Shown in pieces: positions 1-9,078 of a stretch of DNA of 32,894 bases (positions are counted from its first letter, which is position 1; the number at the start of each line of letters is the position of its first letter). The stretch comes from Chlamydiota bacterium (lineage in GTDB: Bacteria; Chlamydiota; Chlamydiia; Chlamydiales; Rhabdochlamydiaceae), in the NCBI GenBank assembly GCA_013287705.1, contig JABDDH010000008.1, positions 1-32,894 of the forward strand. The letters are read 5' to 3'. Position numbers and translations under genes: made by a program. Below the pieces are notes generated by a model. The model saw nothing but the letters and a program-made list of their open reading frames with translations. It did no database searches and had not been told where the DNA came from.

Positions 1-165
1 CTCATGTTTTTTTTCGATTTCACCGAGCTGTTTTTCTGCAAATTGGGTTAGGGGATCCGGAGCCTTTTCAACAGGAGTGGGTGTTGGAGAAACTTTGACT
101 TTATTGAGCTTTAACACCTCAGCAAGTTGGCTGTTTTTAATGTTAAGTTTTAAATTTTTAGCCAA
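1..165 (-). CDS. infB: Translation initiation factor IF-2, N-terminal fragment (runs off window)
   Basis: This is the first 55 codons of a gene that continues past the left edge. The reading opens with a TTG start at 165-163, three bases after the nusA stop, with AAGGA on the mRNA just upstream as a plausible ribosome site. The protein begins LAKNLKLNIKNSQLAEVL and then turns into a Pro/Lys-rich linker, like the non-catalytic N-terminal domain of chlamydial IF-2. IF-2 is the GTPase that brings initiator tRNA to the 30S subunit. No G-domain is visible here, so the call rests on the N-terminal resemblance and on the rpsA-nusA-infB order that I know from Chlamydia. Confidence 0.8.
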   Translation of the reverse strand, partial: MAKNLKLNIKNSQLAEVLKLNKVKVSPTPTPVEKAPDPLTQFAEKQLGEIEKKHE

Positions 166-168
166 CGG

Positions 169-1443
169 TTACATCCTTGTTTTTATTGCCTGATCTAAAA
201 TCTTATTCGCCATCTCTAAACTGCTAATTTCAGGAATTGCGATGAGTTCTTCCGGTGTAGAGAGGAGAAGTTTGCGGAGTGTGTCAATGTTTGCGGAAAC
301 AAGGCTTGCGATGATCATAGAGCTCATACCTTCAATGCGTAAAGGTTGGTCAAGCAGGGGGTCTTCGCTCTCTGCAAATTTTGCGCGTTGTAATTGCATG
401 AGGTTCTGATAATCGCTCATTTTTTGAACTTCCAGTTCTGCATCGATCAACTGGCCGTTCAATCTAGCATTCATTCCCCGTTTTCCTAATGCTGTTGGAT
501 AATCTTCGTCAGCGACAACAATAGAGATCGTTCTTCCATTTTCAGAGACGTTAATCTTTTTAATTTGGAGAGGAGAGAGGGCGTTTTGCAAGAGCAAAAC
601 TGGATCCTCAGCAAATGGAATGATATCGATTTTTTCGTTGTTCAGCTCACGGATGATATTTTTAACACGTGTTCCGCGGATGCCAACGCAGGCTCCAACA
701 GGATCGACTTTGGGATCTAAAGAACGAACGGCAAGTTTTGTACGATAGCCTGCGTCGCGGACAATGCGTTCGATGACAACAGTACCATCTTTGAGCTCAG
801 GAACTTCTTGTAAAAAGAGTTGAGCTACAAATTCCGGATGAGTTCTTGAGAGGACAACTTCAGCACCTCCGCCTTCAGTATCGCGCATCTCTAAGAGGAG
901 AGCTTGAACACGTTCTCCGACAGCATAACTCTCTGTTTTTGGATAGAATCGATCAGGAAGAATAGCCTCTACTTTTCCCAGGTCGATGATGAGGGTGGCT
1001 CCCCGAACAACTCGCTTAACAGCGCCGGAGACGATCTCATTAATGCGATGGCGGTACTCTTCATAGATGACGTCGCGCTCAGCGCCCCTGAGTTTCTGAT
1101 GAATGACCTGTCTTGCTGTTTGAGCAGCGATTCTACCAAATTCTTTTGGAGTCACATTGATGCGAATCCACTGGCCAAGTTCGCAGCTTGGGTAGATGAG
1201 GCGAGCGTTTTCTAAGGAGATCTCTTCGTCAGGGATAGAGACTTTTTCGACGACCTCTTTTTCAGCAGTCACTTCGATGTCGCCTGTTTTGGGATGAATC
1301 TGTACAGCGATGCTTAAGAGGCCTTGGACGCTTTTACGAGCCGCCGCTAGCAACGATTCTTGAATCGTTGAAACGATCACATCTCTTTTGATCCCTTTTT
1401 CTCTTTCTAAATATTCGAAAATGGCAACGAGGTCTTTATTCAT
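169..1443 (-). CDS. nusA: Transcription termination/antitermination factor NusA
   Basis: A 424-residue cytoplasmic RNA polymerase-binding factor that acts in pausing, termination and antitermination. In order it shows an N-terminal polymerase-binding domain (about 1-130), an S1 domain (about 135-205, with VKRVVRGATLIIDLG), and two KH domains. KH1 contains CVGIRGTRVKNIIRELN and KH2 contains DEDYPTALGKRGMNARLN. A single helix-hairpin-helix-like segment follows near the C terminus (about 370-420), shorter than the two acidic repeats of the Escherichia coli protein. It lies between rpsA and infB on the same strand, with 123 bases to rpsA and 3 bases to infB, so nusA and infB are almost certainly co-transcribed. 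The ATG at 1443 is the natural start. Confidence 0.97.
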   Translation of the reverse strand: MNKDLVAIFEYLEREKGIKRDVIVSTIQESLLAAARKSVQGLLSIAVQIHPKTGDIEVTAEKEVVEKVSIPDEEISLENARLIYPSCELGQWIRINVTPKEFGRIAAQTARQVIHQKLRGAERDVIYEEYRHRINEIVSGAVKRVVRGATLIIDLGKVEAILPDRFYPKTESYAVGERVQALLLEMRDTEGGGAEVVLSRTHPEFVAQLFLQEVPELKDGTVVIERIVRDAGYRTKLAVRSLDPKVDPVGACVGIRGTRVKNIIRELNNEKIDIIPFAEDPVLLLQNALSPLQIKKINVSENGRTISIVVADEDYPTALGKRGMNARLNGQLIDAELEVQKMSDYQNLMQLQRAKFAESEDPLLDQPLRIEGMSSMIIASLVSANIDTLRKLLLSTPEELIAIPEISSLEMANKILDQAIKTRM

Positions 1444-1509
1444 CCGTTCTCCGGTAGAAAACTAGCGACACAGGATGTGTATCGCTTTTTTAAATATTTC
1501 TAAAACTGA

Positions 1510-1541
1510 GATTGACGGGGGTTATATACCCCCTGTCAATC
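1510..1541 (-). terminator. GC-rich hairpin between rpsA and nusA
   Basis: The arms GATTGACGGGGG (1510-1521) and CCCCCTGTCAATC (1529-1541) form a 12 bp stem with one bulged base and a 7-base AT loop. It is the only strong hairpin in the rpsA-nusA gap. Read in the direction of the genes it is followed by CTCAGTTTT, so the U-tract is short. It could be a partial terminator or attenuator, or an RNA processing or stability element within an rpsA-nusA-infB transcript. Confidence 0.55.
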
Positions 1542-1566
1542 AACTCCCAGACATTAAGGTCTAGGT

Positions 1567-3333
1567 CTACTTCGATTCTTCGTCTGCACCAACTTCTGCA
1601 TGAGCCCCTGCTTTCTTCTTTCTCGTTGTTTTTGCTTTAGGAGCGGCTGTTACAACGATGTCGTCGCGGTTGTGTTGGTTAGTGTCGATTAGGTATTCTT
1701 TAATTGATAGAGCCATTTTTTTGTTTTCAGAATCTAGCTTAATCACTTTAGCTTTGATTTCATCACCTTTTTGGATGACGTCTTCTACTTTCCCGAAAGG
1801 TTGATCGGAAAGCTCAGTGACGTGAACCAGAGCTTCGATTCCATTGCCGAGTTCGACAAAAGCTCCAAAAGCAGTGATTTTTGAAACGATTCCTGTAACA
1901 ACGGTGCCGATAGGATAGGTCTCTTTAATTGTATCCCAAGGGTTGTTCTCAAGCTGCTTGATGCCCAAAGTGATCTTCTTGCTCTCTTTATCGACAGAGA
2001 GAACAACTGAATCAACTTTATCTCCTTTTTTGAGAACTTCTGATGGATGAGAGATCTTTTTAATCCAGCTCAAATCGGAGATGTGAATCAAACCATCGAT
2101 ACCTGGTTCGAGCTCAACAAAAGCGCCATAGTTAGTTAGATTGCGAATCTCAGCAACCACACCTTTCCCAACAGGGTATTTACGCTCAACATCTTCCCAA
2201 GGGTTCTTTTCTGTCTGCTTTAAACCAAGAGAGATTTTACCTTCATCTTTTTGAATTGATAAAACAATTGCTTCAACTTCATCGCCTTTTTTAACAAGCT
2301 CTGTCGGGTCGCTGATTGTCTTTGTCCAAGACATTTCGGAGACGTGGATAAGACCTTCGATTCCAGGCTCTAATTCAATAAAAGCACCGTAAGGAACGAG
2401 GTTGACAATTTTACCGCGCACACGAGTTCCCGCCGGATAACGTTGTTCAATTTCTTCCCATGGATTTGATTCTTTCTGTTTCATCCCAAGAGCAACACGT
2501 CCTTTTTCCTTATCGATGTGAAGGACGACGACTTCGAGTTCTTGTCCTAGACGGACCATCTCTGAAGGATGCTTAATGCGCTTCCATGTCATATCTGTGA
2601 TGTGCAATAGACCATCGACACCATCTAGATCTAAAAAGACACCGAAGTCGGTGATGTTTTTAACAATCCCTTTGCAGAGAGAGCCTTCATGGATATTATC
2701 TAGCAGCTCAGCTTTGCGAGAAATGCGCTCTTCTTCTAACAACTCACGGCGAGAGACGACGATGTTTTTGCGATCTGTATTAATCTTGAGGATCTTAAAG
2801 TCGTAAGTTTGATTGAGGAACTCATCCAGGTTTTTAATGCGCTTATTGTCAATCTGAGAGCCAGGTAGGAAGGCTTCCATGCCGATATCGACCATTAAAC
2901 CGCCTTTGACTTTACGGATGACTTTTCCTTTAACAATGGAGCCTTCTTTGCAGTGGTGTACAATATACTCCCACTGTCTTAAACGACGCGCTTTATCTCG
3001 AGAGAGGACAATCTGCCCATCATTTCCTTCGGCTTGATCTAAAAAGACTTCGACTTCATTGCCAAAAACGATCTCAGACAGATCGGAAAACTCTTCAATT
3101 GGGATGAGTCCTTCTGATTTAAGTCCCACATCGACAACGATAAAACCTTTTGTAATTTCAACAATTCTGCCTTTAAGAATTTGTCCGACGATCATTGCGG
3201 TAGCTGGAGCGTCATCATGGTTCTTGTCTTGAAGGCCCATTAATTTTCTGAATTGTTGAGCATCTGATTCTTGGAACGCAACATCATCAATGATATTACT
3301 GTCATTCCAGTTGTGTGTTAAGTGTTTGGACAT
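1567..3333 (-). CDS. rpsA: 30S ribosomal protein S1
   Basis: A 588-residue protein made of tandem S1 RNA-binding domains. At least five clear copies recur with the pattern 'G..v.giV..i..fGaFVel..[10 protein letters not shown]', followed by NPW(E/D).(I/V).(E/R)(R/T)YP linkers. S1 binds mRNA upstream of the start codon and brings it to the 30S subunit. The frame stays open to 3366, but I prefer the ATG at 3333 ([11 protein letters not shown]): its mRNA has AGGAG about ten bases upstream, and the preceding residues do not look like S1. The C terminus is a Lys/Ala-rich tail ([12 protein letters not shown]). The gene is transcribed toward nusA. Confidence 0.96.
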   Translation of the reverse strand: MSKHLTHNWNDSNIIDDVAFQESDAQQFRKLMGLQDKNHDDAPATAMIVGQILKGRIVEITKGFIVVDVGLKSEGLIPIEEFSDLSEIVFGNEVEVFLDQAEGNDGQIVLSRDKARRLRQWEYIVHHCKEGSIVKGKVIRKVKGGLMVDIGMEAFLPGSQIDNKRIKNLDEFLNQTYDFKILKINTDRKNIVVSRRELLEEERISRKAELLDNIHEGSLCKGIVKNITDFGVFLDLDGVDGLLHITDMTWKRIKHPSEMVRLGQELEVVVLHIDKEKGRVALGMKQKESNPWEEIEQRYPAGTRVRGKIVNLVPYGAFIELEPGIEGLIHVSEMSWTKTISDPTELVKKGDEVEAIVLSIQKDEGKISLGLKQTEKNPWEDVERKYPVGKGVVAEIRNLTNYGAFVELEPGIDGLIHISDLSWIKKISHPSEVLKKGDKVDSVVLSVDKESKKITLGIKQLENNPWDTIKETYPIGTVVTGIVSKITAFGAFVELGNGIEALVHVTELSDQPFGKVEDVIQKGDEIKAKVIKLDSENKKMALSIKEYLIDTNQHNRDDIVVTAAPKAKTTRKKKAGAHAEVGADEESK

Positions 3334-3540
3334 TTGAAAGGTTTCTCCTAATGGTTCTGATCTCAAAGGGGGAATCGTAGCAAATGTTTCGCAATAAGAT
3401 CAATAGCAAACTCAGAAAAAGCTTTTTCAGTAGACCCAAGTTCCGTCTAAGGCACTCTCTGCAATTTTTTTTAATTTTGCTCCTTGCTAAGTAGTAAAAA
3501 ATTTATTATGATCGTATCATCTAAAATGAGAAGATCCTCT

Positions 3541-5565
3541 ATGATTCTATCGGCCAGAGAATTTCCTCGTATTGTTACAGTTTTTGATATCTCGCTTGAT
3601 CCCATGAGCTCTCTTTATAGTAGTTGGATTCGGCATGCTCTTAAAAAGTTACTCCCAGCAGATCGTTTCGATCAACTCCGTCCCCTTGAAGATAAGAGAC
3701 AGCTTGCAGATCTTCCCTTTCTAAAGTGGTTTGAGTGGGGTGGTGGAACTAAGGAGGTTTTCTTTTCGCAGAAGGCGCTTTTGGAGATGCAGCGAACATC
3801 TAAAGGAAATATTTCAATCTTTCTTCTCTCCTTCTCACGTCCAAATGGTGCTAAGTTTTTTTATGAGATGATGAGTCGTTGGCTTGTCCCTGGTAAAAGG
3901 ATTGCTGTCGGAGCTTTTTTTACGACAGATTTTCAAATGCCAGATCTTGGAGAAGAGATCTACTCTATTTGTGAAATGGTGATTTGTCCAGAAAATGTGC
4001 ACGATCTACAGATCGTTAAAAGTAATTTACCAGTTCTTGAGGCAGAGATTCGGTTGGGTCTGGTTTCTGTTTACCACGCTAATCGTATTTTGGAGATTAA
4101 GGGACTATCTGCAGATGAGAAGACAACTCTTGTTCAGGAGCAGATCGCGGCCCTTGTGCAGAAGCGTCCTCAAGATTTTGATTATGATCTCTTTAGTCAG
4201 ATGCAGCATTTTCTTGTCATGTGTCGTGAGGAGTTTAAAGCAGCTAGATCCTCCTATCATATGAGTCGTCTGATTACAATTTTTTATCTGTTTCGTAAAA
4301 GATTGAGAAGGCAGATCGAGCTGGAGTCGTCGAAACGGTTTTTAAGTCTAAAGTTAATGAAGGCGCGTCTGCATCAGCCTTTTGGAATACGTAAGGTTTT
4401 AGCCCTTTTTGTTGCGGTTAATTTTTTAAAGGAGAATGAGCGGTTTGAAGAGCGTCATTTAATGCGGGTGCTTTCAGGTTACATTCCGTCCGTTAAGCTG
4501 GTTGAAGGCTCTTGTTTTGTTATGGAGGGGCGGGATGATGAGATTCATACGATCTATTTAGAAGTAGAAAAAGAAGGGGGAGAAGATTTTTCTCTGCAAG
4601 AGGTGGCTAGATTAAGGCAGGCTCTTCCAGAAGATCTAAAGGGAGGTGTAGAGCAGCTCATGCGCCCTCTATTTATGCCGCGCAATGAAGAAGAGGTTAT
4701 GCGCGGTATTGTGACACTTAGCCAGCAGTTGAGGTATATTCGCGATATTCCTCAGTTAATGCTTTCCTTTGATGAACAGACGGATACGGATCTAACATTT
4801 ACAGTTATTCTAGTGCGGATTGTTTTACGAGATAGTTCTCCAATTCAGCAGCTGTTTCAGAAATCGCATACGCCGCTTCAGTTTATTCCGGATAGAATTA
4901 AAAAGGTGGGAAGCGTTCGAAAAAAACACTTGAAAGAGGCGACGGTATTTCGTGTGCGCCTTCCTAACGCAGCTTTTGTTCGTAATGACCATTGCGTTGA
5001 CCTTTATAAGGCGCGCCTTGTCGTGGTAGAAGAGTTGCAAAAAATCATCGGAGAGATGCGTGATTTTAACGGAGGGATGATCTCTAAGCAAATTGAGACG
5101 TTTCTTGTTTTAAAAAATCTTTTAGATAAAGAGCTTAGGGTTGTAAACACCTTTCTTTTGGAGAACTTTTTTCATTCGATCTCTCCGGAGCAGCAGAGGA
5201 GTTTATTGAACCCAGAACTTCTTAAAACTCTCTTCTTAATGTTGCCGCGTAAATTAGTGCAAAGAGACAAGTCTAAGGTTTTAACTGAAAAAGAGCCGGA
5301 GTCTCAGGTTCGCGTCTCTGTTAAAGAGGGGATTTTATTTTTAATGATGGAGTTCTATGATCCTTTTGATAAGCAGAAGCGGATGGGGGCTGTCGAGGCG
5401 TTAAATGTCCAGCCTGTCTGTTTGGATTTGCAACTCTCTGATCGAGTCTGTTTGGGCTATATTTTTATTGGCCCATCGCCAGATCTGATTTCTGAAATTT
5501 ATAATCTACTCGACTTTCCCGAGGTAAGTCAGGTAGGATGTACGGAATCATTTATACACAAATGA
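3541..5565 (+). CDS. Large protein of unknown function, possibly Chlamydiae-specific
   Basis: I do not recognise the family. The product is about 674 residues, soluble, rich in Leu, Arg, Lys and Glu, with no signal peptide, membrane segment or catalytic motif that I can see. The central part (about 190-310) is strongly helical, and the later part alternates beta-like and helical stretches. I chose ATG 3541 because GAGAAG lies seven bases upstream. Upstream in-frame starts exist at 3526 (ATG), 3508 (ATG) and 3484 (TTG) but lack a ribosome site. The gene diverges from rpsA. Its stop codon and last few residues lie inside the 173 bp repeat that begins at 5553, so the natural C terminus was probably altered when the repeat arrived. 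Confidence 0.85.
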   Translation: MILSAREFPRIVTVFDISLDPMSSLYSSWIRHALKKLLPADRFDQLRPLEDKRQLADLPFLKWFEWGGGTKEVFFSQKALLEMQRTSKGNISIFLLSFSRPNGAKFFYEMMSRWLVPGKRIAVGAFFTTDFQMPDLGEEIYSICEMVICPENVHDLQIVKSNLPVLEAEIRLGLVSVYHANRILEIKGLSADEKTTLVQEQIAALVQKRPQDFDYDLFSQMQHFLVMCREEFKAARSSYHMSRLITIFYLFRKRLRRQIELESSKRFLSLKLMKARLHQPFGIRKVLALFVAVNFLKENERFEERHLMRVLSGYIPSVKLVEGSCFVMEGRDDEIHTIYLEVEKEGGEDFSLQEVARLRQALPEDLKGGVEQLMRPLFMPRNEEEVMRGIVTLSQQLRYIRDIPQLMLSFDEQTDTDLTFTVILVRIVLRDSSPIQQLFQKSHTPLQFIPDRIKKVGSVRKKHLKEATVFRVRLPNAAFVRNDHCVDLYKARLVVVEELQKIIGEMRDFNGGMISKQIETFLVLKNLLDKELRVVNTFLLENFFHSISPEQQRSLLNPELLKTLFLMLPRKLVQRDKSKVLTEKEPESQVRVSVKEGILFLMMEFYDPFDKQKRMGAVEALNVQPVCLDLQLSDRVCLGYIFIGPSPDLISEIYNLLDFPEVSQVGCTESFIHK

Positions 5566-5725
5566 ATTCAAAATTTGGACTTAGCCAAGGAGGCGCCCGC
5601 AGTTTGGCCCGAGCGAAGCTGGTGCCGAAACAGCTAAACTTAAAAAGTTTAGCGATGCAGGCAGGCACAAAATGCGTGGCTGCCCGACGTAGGCTAAGTC
5701 CAAGTTTTGAGTTTATTTGTGTATA
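5553..5725 (+). repeat. 173 bp hairpin repeat element, copy 1
   Basis: The ends are 34-base inverted repeats (5553-5586 and 5692-5725) differing at three positions, each of which would still pair as G-U in plus-strand RNA. At the centre GCTAAACTT and AAGTTTAGC (5633-5653) form a perfect hairpin. An intermediate pair (about 5599-5609 with 5664-5675) is also largely complementary. A second copy lies at 17301-17473. The two copies share GCCAAGGAGGCGCCC and AGTTTAGCGATGCAGGCAGG exactly. Both strands read open through it, but the residues are simply the repeat translated, so I do not call a gene. Confidence 0.85.
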
Positions 5726-5749
5726 TCTCGACTTAATAACGGAAGCGTT

Positions 5750-6421
5750 GTGAATAAGAAACATATTATTATAGAGCCCTCTATCTTATCTGGGGATTTT
5801 GGAGCGCTAGCTTGTGAGGCTAAAAGATTGGAGCTAGCTGGCGCTGACGCACTGCACCTGGATGTTATGGATGGCCATTTTGTCCCCAATTTGACAATGG
5901 GACATCAAGTTGTTGCTGCAATTAATCGGGCAACAGATCTTTTTTTAGATGTTCATCTAATGATTTATAATCCGTTCGATTATATCGAAAGATTTGTTGC
6001 AGCGGGAGCCGATCGTTTGACAATTCATTTTGAAGCAACAGAACAGCTTGCAGAGACGCTTCAGTATATTCGTCGTTGTAATGTTCAAGCAGGTCTTGCC
6101 TTTTGCCCAGAGACATCTTGGGAGATGATTCCGAAATATGTCAATCAAGTCGATTTAATTCTAATTATGACAGTGAATCCGGGCTTTGGTGGGCAGCCGT
6201 TTATGAAAGAGATGGTTGAGAAGGTGGAGATGACAGAAAAATTGTGCAGGTCTTTGCAGAAACCTCCTCTGATTCAGGTCGATGGTGGGATAGATGATAA
6301 GACAGCGCCACTTTGTGTTGCAGCCGGGGCCAATGTTCTTGTTTCTGGGAGCTACTTGTTTAAGGCCAAAGAGATGAAAGCGGCGATTGAGGCTTTAAGG
6401 GTCTCTTGTGGGCGGTTATGA
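5750..6421 (+). CDS. rpe: Ribulose-phosphate 3-epimerase
   Basis: Interconverts ribulose 5-phosphate and xylulose 5-phosphate in the pentose phosphate pathway. The 223-residue TIM barrel shows the family signatures IEPSILSGDF at the N terminus, HLDVMDGHFVPNLTMG (first metal and active-site region), FLDVHLMIYNP, MTVNPGFGGQPF (phosphate loop) and IQVDGGI. The start is a GTG at 5750 preceded by ACGGAAG. The frame is open back to 5717, but that would begin inside the repeat element. It is the first gene of a compact run: its stop overlaps the next start as ATGA. Neighbours match the chlamydial rpe-efp-accB-accC block with two genes inserted. Confidence 0.95.
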   Translation: MNKKHIIIEPSILSGDFGALACEAKRLELAGADALHLDVMDGHFVPNLTMGHQVVAAINRATDLFLDVHLMIYNPFDYIERFVAAGADRLTIHFEATEQLAETLQYIRRCNVQAGLAFCPETSWEMIPKYVNQVDLILIMTVNPGFGGQPFMKEMVEKVEMTEKLCRSLQKPPLIQVDGGIDDKTAPLCVAAGANVLVSGSYLFKAKEMKAAIEALRVSCGRL

Positions 6422-7383
6422 AAAAAAAGATTGTTGTGATCGGGGGAGGAACGGGGAATTTCGCTGTTCTGAAAGGGTTGAAAAATTATGATGTTGAGAT
6501 TAGTGCGATCGTCTCTATGGCAGATGATGGAGGAAGTACGGGGATCTTGCGAGATGAGCTCGGCGTCCTTCCGCCAGGGGATGTGAGGCAGTGTCTTGTT
6601 GCCCTCTCTAATTCTTCTCGTCTGATGCGCAGTTTGATGAATTATCGTTTTGAAACAGGAGGTCTTGAGGGGCATAGTTTTGGAAACTTGTTGTTATCGG
6701 CTCTAGAAAAGGTGACAGGAAGTTTTGAGAAAGCTGTTGAAGAGGTGGGAAGGATTCTCTACATCAAAGGGAAGGTGATCCCGGTTACGACGCATGAGGT
6801 GCGCTTGCGGATGATTCTTAATAGTCGCAAGGTTTTAGAGGGTGAAAAGGCGATCTATTTATCGCAAGAGATTGATCAAGGTTATAAAAGCATTTATTTA
6901 GAGCCATATCCAAAGGCAAATCCTCATGCAATTCATGAGATTATGAATGCAGATCTTGTTGTTTTGGGGCCAGGTGGATTTCATACCTCAATCATTCCCA
7001 ACTTGCTCGTTGAAGGAATTAGCCATGCGCTGCTTGCCTCTCAGGCAAAGAAGGTCTTTGTTGTCAATTTAATGAATCGCAAGGGGCAAACGACTGGATA
7101 TAAGGTTGGTGATTATTTAAAACAGCTCTCTCCGTATATTGGAGATGCTCTTTTTGATTATGTTCTTGTGAATAATCAGCTTCCCCCACAAGAGTTAATT
7201 GACGTCTATTCAGAAGAAGGGGATCTTGTTGAGAATGATTTAGAAGATGAGAGGATTCTTGCGGCGCCTTTAATTGGTGAGCTGAAAGAGGGAATTAAAA
7301 AGGATTTGATGAAACGTAGTTTAATTCGACATAATCCGAAAAAATTAGCGCAAGAGTTAATGAAAATTGTTAATCATCTTTGA
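6418..7383 (+). CDS. yvcK: YvcK/CofD-family protein (gluconeogenesis factor type)
   Basis: A 321-residue protein of the UPF0052/CofD-like family. The N terminus has a nucleotide-binding VVIGGGTGNFAVLKGLK followed by ISAIVSMADDGGSTGILR and LPPGDVRQCLVALS, and later VVLGPGGFHTSIIPNLLVEGI and VFVVNLMNRKGQTTGY. These are the conserved blocks of YvcK, a UDP-sugar-binding protein linked in Bacillus to gluconeogenic growth and cell-wall precursor control. It is not the F420 enzyme CofD itself, which would need F420 pathway neighbours. The start at 6418 overlaps the rpe stop by four bases, so translation is probably coupled. Confidence 0.9.
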   Translation: MKKKIVVIGGGTGNFAVLKGLKNYDVEISAIVSMADDGGSTGILRDELGVLPPGDVRQCLVALSNSSRLMRSLMNYRFETGGLEGHSFGNLLLSALEKVTGSFEKAVEEVGRILYIKGKVIPVTTHEVRLRMILNSRKVLEGEKAIYLSQEIDQGYKSIYLEPYPKANPHAIHEIMNADLVVLGPGGFHTSIIPNLLVEGISHALLASQAKKVFVVNLMNRKGQTTGYKVGDYLKQLSPYIGDALFDYVLVNNQLPPQELIDVYSEEGDLVENDLEDERILAAPLIGELKEGIKKDLMKRSLIRHNPKKLAQELMKIVNHL

Positions 7384-8047
7384 TCTTGATGACACACTGA
7401 TCGACACTTCGGGTTGCCTAACAGGTTTGCGGCTTAAGGCCGCTCTAGAACGGCTTGTTGAGGTGGGTTTTTTCGTTTCAGATTTTTCTTTAGCTCTTCA
7501 GATGCTCGAGCGGTTAGATCGGTCGGCTTTGAGTGCAAAAGAGGCAATTTTGGAGTTTTTGGAGCTTCATGAGGCTCCTCCCGAATATGCAGCAATTGCT
7601 CTTGCAGAAGTGTATGAGCGCCCCATTGATGAGGCTCCCCTGTTCCCTCTAGATTTTGCTATAGAGCTTTTAGAGGATTTAAAGCAGACCCACAAGCTCG
7701 CTCTTGTGACAGCAGGAGAGAGGGGCCAGCAATTATCTAAATTGAAAAAAGCTGGTATAGATTCTACAATTTTTAGTAGAATCATTGTCTCAGAGCTACG
7801 CGACAAGAAGCGTCATTATCAGGCTCTTATCAAGGAATTTGTGGAGAGCCCTACAAATGTTGTTGTTTGTGGAGATCGGATTGAAGGTGATTTGATTCCG
7901 GCTAAAGAGCTTGGCTGCAAAACGGTGCATGTGCGTTGGGGACGTGGTCTCAATGCGCAGGGGCGTAGGTGCGATGTCGATTTTACCGTCCTGCGCTTGA
8001 TGGAAATTAAAGAGATTATAAAAGGTTTAATGAGTGTGATCACATGA
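7367..8047 (+). CDS. HAD-superfamily hydrolase
   Basis: A 226-residue phosphatase-like protein. It has motif I FDLDDTLIDT (nucleophile Asp6, acid/base Asp8), motif II around LALVTAGERGQQ (Thr near residue 115), a Lys-rich motif III region and motif IV VVVCGDRIEGDL. The helical stretch at about 18-95 fits a cap of subclass I. The substrate cannot be told; phosphoglycolate or nucleotide monophosphates are typical of such enzymes. The start is TTG at 7367, inside the 3' end of yvcK (17-base overlap), because DLDDT lies only six residues in and no ATG precedes it. Its stop overlaps the efp start as ATGA. Confidence 0.88.
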   Translation: MLIIFDLDDTLIDTSGCLTGLRLKAALERLVEVGFFVSDFSLALQMLERLDRSALSAKEAILEFLELHEAPPEYAAIALAEVYERPIDEAPLFPLDFAIELLEDLKQTHKLALVTAGERGQQLSKLKKAGIDSTIFSRIIVSELRDKKRHYQALIKEFVESPTNVVVCGDRIEGDLIPAKELGCKTVHVRWGRGLNAQGRRCDVDFTVLRLMEIKEIIKGLMSVIT

Positions 8048-8601
8048 TTTCAGGCAATCAGATTGTTCCAGGGGTCACCGTATCGATAGATGGTAAGATC
8101 TATCGCATTGAGTCGGCTGTAAAAGTCACAATGGCAAAGGGTGTGCCGTTCATCAAAACAAAGTTGAAAAATTTGATGACAGAGGAGCTGATTGAGAAGA
8201 ATTTTACTCTCAGCCAGTCATTACAAGACGTGGTCTTAACAGAGCGTCAATTAGAGTATTTATATTTAGAGGGGAAGGACTATTTGTTTCTCGATATTGG
8301 CAACTTAGAGCAAATTCTTGTGCCAGCAACGGTTGTTACAGATAAAGTCAATTTCCTTAAAGAAGGCTTGAGTATTAAGGCGATGTTTTACGGTGATTCG
8401 ATTTTTTCTATTGAGCTTCCACAGTTTTTAGAGCTGATGGTTGTTAAAACAGAGCCGAGTCACAATGCAGTTAGTAGCTCTAATGCGACAAAGACAGCGA
8501 TTTTAGAAACAGGGGCTAAAGTGGAAGTTCCTCTCTTTGTTGAATCTGGCGATATTATTAAAATTGATGTGCACATTAACGAGTATATCCAACGGGTCTA
8601 G
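8044..8601 (+). CDS. efp: Elongation factor P, divergent paralogue
   Basis: A 185-residue three-domain EF-P that relieves ribosomes stalled at polyproline. Domain I carries VTVSIDGKIYRI and the tip loop MAKGVPF with Lys32 where canonical EF-P has PGKGQA and its modified lysine. The C terminus (ALLETGxKVxVPxFVExGDxIKID pattern, here ETGAKVEVPLFVESGDIIKI) ends EYIQRV. Chlamydiae have two EF-P genes, and this sequence resembles the more divergent one that sits next to accB. The altered tip loop makes it uncertain whether the usual lysine modification occurs. It overlaps the HAD gene by four bases and is six bases from accB. Confidence 0.93.
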   Translation: MISGNQIVPGVTVSIDGKIYRIESAVKVTMAKGVPFIKTKLKNLMTEELIEKNFTLSQSLQDVVLTERQLEYLYLEGKDYLFLDIGNLEQILVPATVVTDKVNFLKEGLSIKAMFYGDSIFSIELPQFLELMVVKTEPSHNAVSSSNATKTAILETGAKVEVPLFVESGDIIKIDVHINEYIQRV

Positions 8602-8607
8602 ATATTT

Positions 8608-9078
8608 ATGGAACTAAAGCAAATTAAAGACTTAATGTCCGCAATGAAGACTGGAGGAATCAAGAGACTCCAAATTAAAGATAGCTCCGGGTTTGAATTG
8701 CAACTGGAGCGTCATGATGAGGTAAGGACGGCTTCTCCTGTGGTTCATTATGCGCCAGTAAAAGAAGAGGAGCATCCGGTAAGACAACCAGTGCATCACG
8801 CTCCCCTCAAAGCGGAAGCTGATGTGGCACCTGTTCTTGCAGGTCAATATGTGACATCGCCCATGGTCGGTACGTTTTATGTCTCATCTTCTCCAGAGGA
8901 TCCGCCATTTATAAAAGTCGGTGATCGCGTCACTGAGAATACAGTTGTCTGTATTATCGAGGCAATGAAGGTGATGAATGAAGTGAAGGCGGGAGTTGCG
9001 GGGACGGTTGCAGAGATCTGCGTCAATAACGCCTCTACAGTAGAGTTTGGAACAAAACTCTTGCGCGTGACTGTATGA
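8608..9078 (+). CDS. accB: Biotin carboxyl carrier protein of acetyl-CoA carboxylase
   Basis: A 156-residue carrier that holds the biotin shuttled between AccC and the AccAD carboxyltransferase in malonyl-CoA synthesis. The N-terminal helix (ELKQIKDLMSAMKTGGIKRL) is followed by a Pro/Ala/His linker and a biotinyl domain (about 82-156) with the signature EAMKVMNE. The biotinylated residue is Lys121. VTSPMVGTFYVSSSPEDPPF includes the usual bacterial thumb region. The stop overlaps the accC start (ATGA). The ribosome site upstream is weak, consistent with coupling to efp. Confidence 0.97.
   Translation: MELKQIKDLMSAMKTGGIKRLQIKDSSGFELQLERHDEVRTASPVVHYAPVKEEEHPVRQPVHHAPLKAEADVAPVLAGQYVTSPMVGTFYVSSSPEDPPFIKVGDRVTENTVVCIIEAMKVMNEVKAGVAGTVAEICVNNASTVEFGTKLLRVTV

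Noticed and set aside
5538-5764. Open frames on both strands within the 173 bp repeat
   Set aside because: Self-complementary DNA keeps both strands open; the only similarity is between the repeat copies themselves, and no ribosome site is present.
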